A stretch of DNA of 21,326 nt from positions 1 through 21,326 of the forward strand of contig CAJUHX010000035.1 of NCBI GenBank assembly GCA_910586455.1, given 5' to 3'. Shown piece after piece: positions 7,124-14,317 of the stretch. Every line of letters starts with the position of its first letter. Position 1 is the stretch's first letter. Below the pieces are notes generated by a model, which was not told where the DNA came from, did not search any database, and saw nothing but the letters and a program-made list of their open reading frames with translations. Source of the DNA: an uncultured Muribaculaceae bacterium (lineage in GTDB: Bacteria; Bacteroidota; Bacteroidia; Bacteroidales; Muribaculaceae). The translations under genes were made by a program, and so were the position numbers.

Positions 7124-7168
7124 CAGTACAATAGTCAAGAGAATATTCTAACATAGAAACACTATAAA

Positions 7169-8176
7169 ATGGAACTGTTTGAAAAACTGACCGCTAAGGC
7201 CAAAGCTTCGCGTCAGCGCATTGTGCTGCCCGAAGGCGACGAACCCCGCACGCTTACAGCTGCCGACCGCATTCTGGCCGAGCAAATCGCCGACATAATT
7301 CTTGTCGGACAGCCCGAAGCCATCAAACGTCTGGCTGCCGACATGAAACTCGAACACATTGGCGATGCCACAATAGTCGACCCGGCCGACGAGGCTATAA
7401 TCGACCGCTACGCACCCCTGCTGTTCGAGCTTCGCAAAAATAAAGGCATGACTATGGAGCAGGCTCGCCTGACCACAGCCAACCCGCTGTACCTCGGCTG
7501 CCTTATGGTCAAGGCCGGCGATGCCGACGGTCAGGTAGCGGGCGCACGCAACACCACCGGCAATGTGCTCCGCGCTGCATTTCAGGTAATCAAAACCAAA
7601 CCGGGCATCCAGGTGGTATCGGGTGCTTTCCTGATGCTTCTGCCCGAAAACCTGCCTTTCGGCACTGACCACATACTCATATTCGCCGACTGCGCCGTGG
7701 TACCAGACCCCACTGCCGCCGAACTGGCACAAATTGCCGTATCGGCTGCCGATACCGCCCGCGACATCGCAGGCATCAGCCCGCGTGTGGCCATTCTGAG
7801 CTACTCCACCAAGGGTTCGGCTTCAGGCGAAATCGTCGACAAGGTTATCGAAGCCACACGTATAGCACATGAAATGGCTCCCGACCTGATTCTCGACGGC
7901 GAACTTCAGGCCGACGCTGCAATTGTGCCCAACGTAGCACACACCAAGGCCCCCCAGAGTCCGCTAAACGGCAAAGCCAACGTGCTGGTATTCCCCAACC
8001 TCTCGGTTGGCAACATCGCCTACAAGCTGGTACAGCGCCTGGGCGGCGTACAGGCTGTGGGCCCCGTACTGCAAGGCCTTGCAGCTCCGGTCAACGACCT
8101 CTCGCGCGGCTGCTTCCCTGAAGATATTTATAAAACCATTATTATGACCTGCTGCCAGGCCATAGGCTCTAAATAA
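7169..8176 (+). CDS. pta: Phosphate acetyltransferase
   Basis: Converts acetyl-CoA and phosphate to acetyl phosphate and CoA, the first step of acetate formation with ATP yield. The 335-residue product is the short, single-domain form (PTA_PTB fold) without the N-terminal regulatory domains of long proteobacterial Pta. Visible family motifs are RIVLPEGDEPRTLTAADRI (N-terminal), ANPLYLGCLMV, DGQVAGARNTT, SGAFLML, ADCAVVPDPTAAELA and the SYSTKGSASG phosphate/CoA loop. The C-terminal part contains VGPVLQGLAAPVNDLSRGC, as in other Pta proteins. It begins an operon with ackA (7-base gap) under a near-consensus promoter. Confidence 0.97.
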   Translation: MELFEKLTAKAKASRQRIVLPEGDEPRTLTAADRILAEQIADIILVGQPEAIKRLAADMKLEHIGDATIVDPADEAIIDRYAPLLFELRKNKGMTMEQARLTTANPLYLGCLMVKAGDADGQVAGARNTTGNVLRAAFQVIKTKPGIQVVSGAFLMLLPENLPFGTDHILIFADCAVVPDPTAAELAQIAVSAADTARDIAGISPRVAILSYSTKGSASGEIVDKVIEATRIAHEMAPDLILDGELQADAAIVPNVAHTKAPQSPLNGKANVLVFPNLSVGNIAYKLVQRLGGVQAVGPVLQGLAAPVNDLSRGCFPEDIYKTIIMTCCQAIGSK

Positions 8177-8183
8177 CCAAACC

Positions 8184-9386
8184 ATGAAAATACTCGTTCT
8201 TAACTCGGGCAGTAGCTCGGTAAAATACAAACTCTTTGACACCGACGGCGAAAAGGTTCTTGCAGAAGGCGGTGTGGAAAAAATAGGCCTCGACGACGGC
8301 TTCATCAAATACCGCAAGGCCGACGGCTCAAAAGCCATGATCAAACTGGGCAATGTCGACCATCAGGGCGCCATCAAGGCTGTCCTCAATCTGCTCACTG
8401 ACCCCATGGAAGGCTGCATCAAGAACTACGATGAAATCGGCGCGGTAGGACATCGCGTGGTACACGGTGCTGAAAAATTCACCAAGAGCGTGATTATCAA
8501 CGATGAAGTGAAGCAGATGATTCGCGAATGTTACGGCATAGCCCCCCTGCACAACCCCGCCAACATGACCGGTATCGAGGCCATCGATAACCTTATGCCC
8601 GGCGTACCCCAGGTAGGCGTGTTCGACACTGCATTCCACCAGACCATGCCCGCCAAGGCATTCCTGTATCCGCTTCCCTATAAATATTACACCGAGGACG
8701 GTGTACGCCGATACGGCTTCCACGGCACAAGCCACCGCTACGTGGCAGGCCGCGTGTGCGAAATCCTGGGCGTCGACCCCGAAAAGACCCGCGTTATTAC
8801 CTGCCACATAGGCAACGGCGGCTCTATCACTGCAGTAAACTGCGGCAAGAGTATCGACACATCGATGGGCCTCACCCCGGTCGAAGGCCTGATGATGGGC
8901 ACCCGTGTGGGCGACGTCGACCCCGGTGCGCTCACCTACCTTATGACCAAACACAACCTCAGCGCCGCTGAAATCCAGAAGATTATCAACAAGGAGAGCG
9001 GTGTGGCAGGTATCAGCGAACTCAGCAGCGACATGCGCGAAATCGAAGCTGCCGTAAAAGCCGGCCACGAACGCGCCACCCTCGCTCTGGACATGTATAA
9101 GCTCCGTATCATCAAATACATAGGCGCGTATGCAGCCGAAATGGGCGGCGTCGACGTAATTGTATGGACCGGCGGTGTAGGCGAAAACCAGGCCGACGTT
9201 CGCGAAGACGTATGCGCTCCGCTGGCATTCATGGGCGTGGAAATCGACAAGGAACTCAACGCCAAAACACGTGGCGAGGAAATAATTATCTCAACTCCCC
9301 AGTCGAAAGTAAAGGTAGTGATTGTACCTACCGACGAAGAACTGATGATTGCCCGCGACACCTTCGCGCTGGTATCGGCTCTTTAA
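8184..9386 (+). CDS. ackA: Acetate kinase
   Basis: Transfers the phosphate of acetyl phosphate to ADP, giving acetate and ATP, and completes the pathway begun by Pta. The 400-residue product shows the ASKHA-fold motifs: LNSGSSSVKY (Asn7), GHRVVHG (Arg91), VFDTAFH (Asp148), YGFHGTSHRYV (His180), CHIGNGGS (207-213), MGTRVGD (Arg241), WTGGVGEN (328-335) and a C-terminal Glu in PTDEEL. The length and all active-site positions match characterised acetate kinases. It lies 7 bases after pta and is followed by a strong terminator, so the operon is a simple pair. Confidence 0.98.
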   Translation: MKILVLNSGSSSVKYKLFDTDGEKVLAEGGVEKIGLDDGFIKYRKADGSKAMIKLGNVDHQGAIKAVLNLLTDPMEGCIKNYDEIGAVGHRVVHGAEKFTKSVIINDEVKQMIRECYGIAPLHNPANMTGIEAIDNLMPGVPQVGVFDTAFHQTMPAKAFLYPLPYKYYTEDGVRRYGFHGTSHRYVAGRVCEILGVDPEKTRVITCHIGNGGSITAVNCGKSIDTSMGLTPVEGLMMGTRVGDVDPGALTYLMTKHNLSAAEIQKIINKESGVAGISELSSDMREIEAAVKAGHERATLALDMYKLRIIKYIGAYAAEMGGVDVIVWTGGVGENQADVREDVCAPLAFMGVEIDKELNAKTRGEEIIISTPQSKVKVVIVPTDEELMIARDTFALVSAL

Positions 9387-9422
9387 TCTAATATCGACAA
9401 ACAACAAAAAACAATTTATACC

Positions 9423-9472
9423 CAATATAATACCCGCGCCGGTGGACTTTCACCGGCGCGGGTATTATATTG
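9423..9472 (+). terminator. Terminator after ackA
   Basis: Perfect 22-bp inverted repeat (9423-9444 and 9451-9472) with the 6-base loop GACTTT. The inner part of the stem is GC-rich (CCCGCGCCGGTG) and the outer part AT-rich (TATTATATT), which supplies the U-rich end. It lies 36 bases after the ackA stop. Confidence 0.9.
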
Positions 9473-9579
9473 CCATTCCCTAAAAACCTGAGAATCGCAC
9501 ATACTACACAACAAAAGTTAATAAATATTAATTCGCGCATTTATATACTCCGGTTTCACAATACTTACACAATTTTTAT

Positions 9580-9587
9580 TATTTTTG
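9580..9587 (+). promoter_or_regulatory. Candidate -7 box for the secreted protein gene
   Basis: TATTTTTG matches TAnnTTTG. The nearest -33-like sequence is TTTC at 9554-9557 (22-base spacer), a weak partner. Initiation near 9592 would give a leader of about 87 bases. The remaining sequence between the ackA terminator and 9679 is AT-rich and shows nothing else. Confidence 0.5.
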
Positions 9588-9678
9588 CAAGTAACACCAT
9601 AATAAATCAGGTAGTGTGACACACAGCCACTGTTCAAACAGTCTATTATTTCCGTATTATTTATCAATTTCCTTATTT

Positions 9679-11784
9679 ATGTTAAAAAAACACCTATTTG
9701 CCTGTACTCTGACACTCGCGACTTTTCAGGCTACAGTATCGGCACAGACACCGGTCACCCTCTTTGGCGTAAAGACATATGATACGAATCAAAGCATGAG
9801 CGGAGTTTATACGGTCGAAGCCGTCGAAAATGCCCAACCAGAACTTTACTGGAGCGACGGCGAGATGTTTGGCAACGGAGGCGCCGTATACGACAACGAA
9901 AAGCTATATATACTCTCCTACCTAAACTTTGGCGGCATGCTTCTATGGTGGTATCAGATTTGCGACATAGAGGCTCAGACCTACACCTGCATTTACCCTG
10001 AAGACTTCGGAATAGCCGATGCAGGGAGCGCCCAAACCTACGATCCCACCACCGGAACAGCCTATTCCATCTGCCTCAATGCTGATGATCCGACAAAATT
10101 CACCCTAAGTACAATAAACTTGGCCGACGGCGCAAAAAAAACGGTAGCCGCCATAGAGCAGCAACTTGTGGCGATGTCTGTCACAGCCAACGGTATACTA
10201 TATGGCATAGGCATAGACGGAAACCTTTATACTGTAAACAAGACCGATGCATCGCTGACTCTGGTAGGCGCAACCGGCATACATCCGGAATCGAGTAACC
10301 AGAGCGCCGCCATCGACTATGAAACCAACGTAATGTACTGGAGTTCATACACCGACAACGGGGGCATCCTGTACACGGTAGACCTCACCTCCGGCCAAGC
10401 CACTATGCTTTCGAAGTACGAAGGCAGCCACCAGCTTGTAGGCCTTTTCATCAAGCAGTCGACAAAAAAAGCCGGTGCACCCGAAGCCGCCACCAATCTT
10501 GACATTAGTTTCGACAAAGCCACGCCCAACGGCTCAATAACCTTCACTGCCCCGACACTCGATACCAACGGCACAAGCCTATCTGGCGAACTGACCTATC
10601 AGGTGAAACTCAATGACGACATTCTGGCCGAAGGATCAACCCAACCGGGCCACAGCACTGAAGCCTTGTTTACATCTCCTGTCACAGGCAACTGCACCTT
10701 CACAGTAATTATGGCAAACGATTTCGGATATTCACTGCCTGCAGCCGTATCGACATGGGTTGGAATGGACACTCCGCTTAAAGTCGAAAACTGCGTGCTG
10801 ACAAACGACAACAGCACACTCACTCTTTCATGGACACTGCCCGAGAAAGGCATCAACGGCGGATACGTCGATCCGGAACTAACACGATACATAATCGACC
10901 GAGGCCCATACGACACCAATGTGGCCGAGGCGCATGAAGGCACCATATTTACCGAGGAACTCGACCTTACAGGCGTGAACCCTGTACTATATCGCATAAC
11001 ACCGTTCATCGACGACAAAGTCGGCGAGTCGGAACTCTCCAACTCGGTTCTGGTGGGAGAATACATGGAACCTCCGTTCGCCGAAGACTTCACCGACCCA
11101 TTTCGTTCGATGGTATTCAAAACCATCACTTCGTATAATCCCGACGACCAAGCCGGCTGGATGTATAACTTCGATGCAGGAATGATAATATGCGAATGGC
11201 CATGGTCGAGCAACGACCACGACGCATGGTTCATCTCGGCTCCAATTCTGCTTGATGCCGATAAATACTATCAGGTCAAAACCACTCTTCGCTCCGAGGG
11301 CATGTACAATCACGACACTCAGGAGTACGATGATGTATATGCCGGCGTACTCTCACTTCATTTAGGCATCGAACCGGCAGTCGAGGCCATGGCAACCAGT
11401 ATTATAGCTCCGTTCGAGCTTACATGCAAGGATTTCAGCGTATATGAATCAGATAGATTTACCGTTCAGTCCACCGGCACATACCATATAGGCTACCATA
11501 TGTCAGGCAGGCGCAGCATATATAATGCTTTCCTGCAACGCCTCGAAGTAGAGCCTGTAGCCGGCAGCGGAATAGCTGATGAAACCGCAGAAACAAAATT
11601 CACCGTACAACTCTCGGACAACTCGCTTGCCATCAACAATCCTTCAGGCTGCAATATAAGTGTGGCAGCCATCGACGGACGCACAATCACTACTACCGCC
11701 GACACCCGCGTTACCATAAACCTGGCTCCGGGCTTGTATATAGTTTCCGACGGCAACCGGTCGGTAAAGATAGCGGTAAAATAA
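9679..11784 (+). CDS. Secreted multidomain protein with T9SS sorting domain
   Basis: Started at ATG 9679, the product has 701 residues and a clear signal peptide (MLKKHLFACTLTLATF, cleavage near VSAQ). A GTG frame 63 bases upstream would bury it and is rejected. Residues about 25-260 contain propeller-like strands (YDNEKLYIL, YDPTTGTAYSI, NGILYGIGIDGNLYTV, NGGILYTVDLTSGQAT). Residues 265-455 look like two Fn3-type domains. Residues about 465-625 resemble a choice-of-anchor J/cleaved-adhesin domain, with EDFTDPF, AGWMYNFDAG and DAWFISAPILL. The last 65 residues form a type A sorting domain ending LAPGLYIVSDGNRSVKIAVK, recognised by the type IX secretion system. It is probably a cell-surface or released protein. 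The ligand is unknown. It is monocistronic, with its own terminator. Confidence 0.82.
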   Translation: MLKKHLFACTLTLATFQATVSAQTPVTLFGVKTYDTNQSMSGVYTVEAVENAQPELYWSDGEMFGNGGAVYDNEKLYILSYLNFGGMLLWWYQICDIEAQTYTCIYPEDFGIADAGSAQTYDPTTGTAYSICLNADDPTKFTLSTINLADGAKKTVAAIEQQLVAMSVTANGILYGIGIDGNLYTVNKTDASLTLVGATGIHPESSNQSAAIDYETNVMYWSSYTDNGGILYTVDLTSGQATMLSKYEGSHQLVGLFIKQSTKKAGAPEAATNLDISFDKATPNGSITFTAPTLDTNGTSLSGELTYQVKLNDDILAEGSTQPGHSTEALFTSPVTGNCTFTVIMANDFGYSLPAAVSTWVGMDTPLKVENCVLTNDNSTLTLSWTLPEKGINGGYVDPELTRYIIDRGPYDTNVAEAHEGTIFTEELDLTGVNPVLYRITPFIDDKVGESELSNSVLVGEYMEPPFAEDFTDPFRSMVFKTITSYNPDDQAGWMYNFDAGMIICEWPWSSNDHDAWFISAPILLDADKYYQVKTTLRSEGMYNHDTQEYDDVYAGVLSLHLGIEPAVEAMATSIIAPFELTCKDFSVYESDRFTVQSTGTYHIGYHMSGRRSIYNAFLQRLEVEPVAGSGIADETAETKFTVQLSDNSLAINNPSGCNISVAAIDGRTITTTADTRVTINLAPGLYIVSDGNRSVKIAVK

Positions 11785-11812
11785 GCATCACGGAAACTCT
11801 TTCGTCCACACT

Positions 11813-11845
11813 AATCTTCCCGGGCCTGTACCGGGAAGATTTTTA
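11813..11845 (+). terminator. Terminator after the secreted protein gene
   Basis: Perfect 11-bp stem (11813-11823 and 11831-11841) with loop GCCTGTA, followed by a T run (11840-11844). This is a classic intrinsic terminator 29 bases after the stop codon. Confidence 0.9.
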
Positions 11846-11961
11846 TATGCCCCAGACTACCGCCTCCTTCGGGAAGCCCGCATCAATAACCTTTTGGACT
11901 AAATTCAGAGCCATCACCAAAAAAATTCGGTTTAAAATGCGGTCAATTCAAAAAAAAGCAC

Positions 11962-11969
11962 TACATTTG
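11962..11969 (+). promoter_or_regulatory. Candidate -7 box for the zapB-like/zapA operon
   Basis: TACATTTG matches TAnnTTTG. No TTTG lies 19-20 bases upstream. Initiation near 11974 would leave only about 12 bases before the ATG at 11986. Confidence 0.5.
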
Positions 11970-11985
11970 TAAAAAATTGGGAATA

Positions 11986-12279
11986 ATGGCCGTCGACCTT
12001 AAACAGCAACTTGACAGAGTAAGCGTAAAGGCGCAGATAATCACCGGGCGCTATCTGTCACTGCGAAAGCAGCTTGACGAGGCAAACACCGAAATAAGCC
12101 GGCTCTCGGCCACCATCGGACAGATGCAGACGGAAATCGAGAAACTCAAACTCGCCAACGAATACCTGAGGCTTGTTAAGTCTATCGCCGACGACCCTGC
12201 CGAAGTACGTAAGGCCAAAGCCATTATAACCAGACTTGTGCGGGAAATTGACCGCTGCATCCTCGATCTCAACGACTGA
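11986..12279 (+). CDS. ZapB-like coiled-coil protein preceding ZapA
   Basis: A 97-residue protein starting at ATG 11986; a TTG nine bases upstream is a less likely start. Most of the chain (about residues 8-65) is a predicted coiled coil with heptad-like Leu/Ile spacing (LKQQLDRV, LRKQLDEANTEISRLSATI, IEKLKLANEYL). A second helical part follows (AIITRLVREIDRCILDL). The TGA overlaps the ATG of zapA by one base (TGATG), so translation is probably coupled. Short coiled-coil genes directly upstream of zapA are common, and the position suggests a division-ring partner analogous to ZapB. Sequence homology to ZapB is not evident, so the role rests on context. Confidence 0.7.
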   Translation: MAVDLKQQLDRVSVKAQIITGRYLSLRKQLDEANTEISRLSATIGQMQTEIEKLKLANEYLRLVKSIADDPAEVRKAKAIITRLVREIDRCILDLND

Positions 12280-12614
12280 TGCCACTGATGAATAGTCAAA
12301 CTCAAGATAACGAACCCGACCGTAGCGAAGATATTTTCAAAGTTACGATACATATAGCTGATACTGAGCCTGTGCAGTTCCCTATCAGACGTTCGGAGGA
12401 ACGACTGTACCGCAAGGCCGAATATCATGTGAACAAACTGTGGAAAGAATGGTCGAAATCCGACCCCCGTCGTTCCACCGCCGATATACTTGCCCGTGTG
12501 GCGCTTGCTTTCGCCGAACTGTATTACCGCAAAACCGACCAGTTCGAGGAACAGCAGAAAATGATTGGCGATTTTGAGCGAGAACTCGACAGGCTTCTGG
12601 ACTCCGGCGAATAA
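12279..12614 (+). CDS. zapA: Cell division protein ZapA
   Basis: ZapA binds and cross-links FtsZ filaments at the division ring. The product has 111 residues (108 if the ATG at 12288 is used) and carries the family pattern: an N-terminal beta part (DIFKVTIHIADTEPVQFPI), then RRSEERLYRKAEYHVNKLW, a helix with ILARVALAFAELYYR, and a C-terminal coiled coil (EEQQKMIGDFERELDRLL). It lies directly after the coiled-coil gene with a one-base overlap. A strong hairpin with nine Ts follows 36 bases later. Confidence 0.85.
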   Translation: MPLMNSQTQDNEPDRSEDIFKVTIHIADTEPVQFPIRRSEERLYRKAEYHVNKLWKEWSKSDPRRSTADILARVALAFAELYYRKTDQFEEQQKMIGDFERELDRLLDSGE

Positions 12615-12650
12615 TACCGCCGTCGACAGCATGCAGCTTACAATACACCG

Positions 12651-12703
12651 CACTTGCCTCGCAGCTCCAACTCCGGAGTCTGCCGATGCAGGTGTTTTTT
12701 TTT
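12651..12703 (+). terminator. Terminator or attenuator between zapA and rny
   Basis: A long imperfect hairpin at 12651-12694 is followed by nine Ts (12695-12703). The stem pairs CACTTGC with GCAGGTG (one G-U pair), TCG with CGA, CAG with CTG and CTCC with GGAG, with single-base bulges and an AACTCC loop. No TAnnTTTG box is seen between 12704 and the rny ATG at 12767, so rny transcription may depend on partial read-through. Confidence 0.8.
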
Positions 12704-12766
12704 ATTACGACATAATCATTATTAACTACTTAATATCCATATCATAAACAAACAACACATCATATT

Positions 12767-14308
12767 ATGAGCCCCGTTATAACCATAATCATAGTAGCTG
12801 TCGCAGCCGCCGCAGGCGCTGCGGTAGCAGTGATAATACAGCGCAACATGGCCCGTAGCAAAGCCAAACTCATAATCAGCGAAGCCGAAACTCAGGCCGA
12901 GGACATCAAGCGCAAAAAACAACTCGAAGGCAAGGAGGCAGCTCTCAAAATTACTACCGACGCCGAAAAACAGGCCAACCAGCGACTCGCAAAAATTCAG
13001 GCGAGTGAAAACAAAATCAAGCAGCGCGAACTCCAGCTCAACCAGCAGCAAGGCGAAAACCAGCGCACACGCAACGAACTCGACTCGTTGCGCCAGCAAC
13101 TCGACAACCGCGCCATAGCACTCGACAACTCCAAGACTGAGATTGAGCGCATGCACCACCAGGCACAGGAACAGCTCGAGCACATCAGCGGACTGTCGTC
13201 GGAAGACGCCAAGGAAAAGCTGATTGAATCGCTCAAGGACGAAGCCAAGACTGCCGCCGCGTCGTACATAAACGACATTATGGCCGACGCCAAGATGACC
13301 GCCAACAAGGAAGCCAAACGCATTGTAGTACAGTCGATACAGCGTGTGGCTACCGAAACCGCCATCGAAAACTCAGTGACAGTGTTCCATATCGACAGCG
13401 ACGAAATCAAAGGCCGCATCATAGGCCGCGAAGGTCGCAACATACGCGCACTCGAAGCCGCCACAGGCATCGAAATCATTGTCGACGACACACCCGAGGC
13501 AATTGTACTGTCGGGCTTCGACCCCGTACGCCGCGAGATAGCCCGTCTGGCTCTGCACCAGCTGGTAGCCGACGGACGCATACACCCGGCCCGCATTGAG
13601 GAAGTGGTCGCCAAAGTACGCCGCCAGATTGAAGAAGAAATCATCGAAACCGGCAAACGAACCTGCATCGACCTGGGCATCCACGGTCTGCATCCCGACC
13701 TCATCCGCATGGTGGGCAAGATGAAATACCGTTCGAGCTACGGACAGAACCTGCTGCAGCACTCGCGCGAAACCGCAAACCTCTGTGCCATAATGGCATC
13801 CGAGTTAGGCCTCAACCCCAAGAAAGCCCGCCGCGCAGGTCTGCTGCACGACATTGGCAAGGTGCCCGACGAGGAACCCGAACTGCCCCACGCTCTCTTA
13901 GGCATGAAACTGGCTGAAAAATACAAGGAGAAAGCCGAAATATGTAATGCCATCGGCGCTCACCACGATGAAATCGAGCAGACATCGCTGCTTGCGCCCA
14001 TCGTTCAGGTGTGCGATGCCATCTCAGGCGCACGCCCTGGTGCGCGACGCGAAATAGTCGAGGCTTACATCAAGCGACTCAACGACCTGGAGCAGCTGGC
14101 TCTGTCGTACCCCGGTGTTACCAAGACATACGCCATACAGGCCGGTCGCGAGCTCCGCGTGATTGTAGGCGCCGAAAAAATCGACGACAACGAAACCGAA
14201 AAACTCTCGGCCGAAATAGCCAAGCGCATCCAGGACGAAATGACCTATCCCGGACAAGTAAAGATAACCGTAATACGAGAAACCCGCGCCGTAAGTTTCG
14301 CAAAATAA
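12767..14308 (+). CDS. rny: Ribonuclease Y
   Basis: A membrane-anchored endoribonuclease that initiates mRNA decay. The 513-residue product has the full family architecture: an N-terminal membrane segment (about 3-24, ITIIIVAVAAAAGAAVAVII), a long charged coiled coil (about 30-180), a KH domain (about 200-265) with the GREG loop in IIGREGRNIRALE, and an HD domain with His332, the LLHDIGK pair His361/Asp362, GAHHDE (398-402) and Asp417. It ends with a typical region containing YPGVTKTYAIQAGRELRVIV. It begins a compact run of same-strand genes, with ricT only 9 bases downstream. Confidence 0.96.
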   Translation: MSPVITIIIVAVAAAAGAAVAVIIQRNMARSKAKLIISEAETQAEDIKRKKQLEGKEAALKITTDAEKQANQRLAKIQASENKIKQRELQLNQQQGENQRTRNELDSLRQQLDNRAIALDNSKTEIERMHHQAQEQLEHISGLSSEDAKEKLIESLKDEAKTAAASYINDIMADAKMTANKEAKRIVVQSIQRVATETAIENSVTVFHIDSDEIKGRIIGREGRNIRALEAATGIEIIVDDTPEAIVLSGFDPVRREIARLALHQLVADGRIHPARIEEVVAKVRRQIEEEIIETGKRTCIDLGIHGLHPDLIRMVGKMKYRSSYGQNLLQHSRETANLCAIMASELGLNPKKARRAGLLHDIGKVPDEEPELPHALLGMKLAEKYKEKAEICNAIGAHHDEIEQTSLLAPIVQVCDAISGARPGARREIVEAYIKRLNDLEQLALSYPGVTKTYAIQAGRELRVIVGAEKIDDNETEKLSAEIAKRIQDEMTYPGQVKITVIRETRAVSFAK

Positions 14309-14317
14309 CAGTGCCAC

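Larger units (their letters stand above)
6831..7168. other. AT-rich divergent intergenic region
   Basis: These 338 bases separate the envelope operon (-) from pta-ackA (+) and are much richer in A+T than the flanking genes. They hold the pta promoter at 7092-7123, a possible minus-strand -7 box at 6994-7001, and an AGGAGGT-like motif (complement of 6854-6860). The ATG codons inspected here (for example 6861 and 7011) open only frames of a few residues. No RNA gene was recognised. Confidence 0.7.

Noticed and set aside
9616..9678. GTG start 63 bases upstream of the secreted protein
   Set aside because: The ATG at 9679 gives a standard Lys-Lys signal peptide; the extra residues (MTHSHCSNS...) would precede it and have no support.
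11977..11985. TTG start for the ZapB-like protein
   Set aside because: An ATG nine bases later is the more usual start, preceded by an A-rich leader.
12615..12703. A 6S-like or other small RNA between zapA and rny
   Set aside because: In Proteobacteria ssrS follows zapA, but only about 90 bases are available before the T run and no promoter or 6S-like open bubble was recognised. A terminator/attenuator explains the sequence better.
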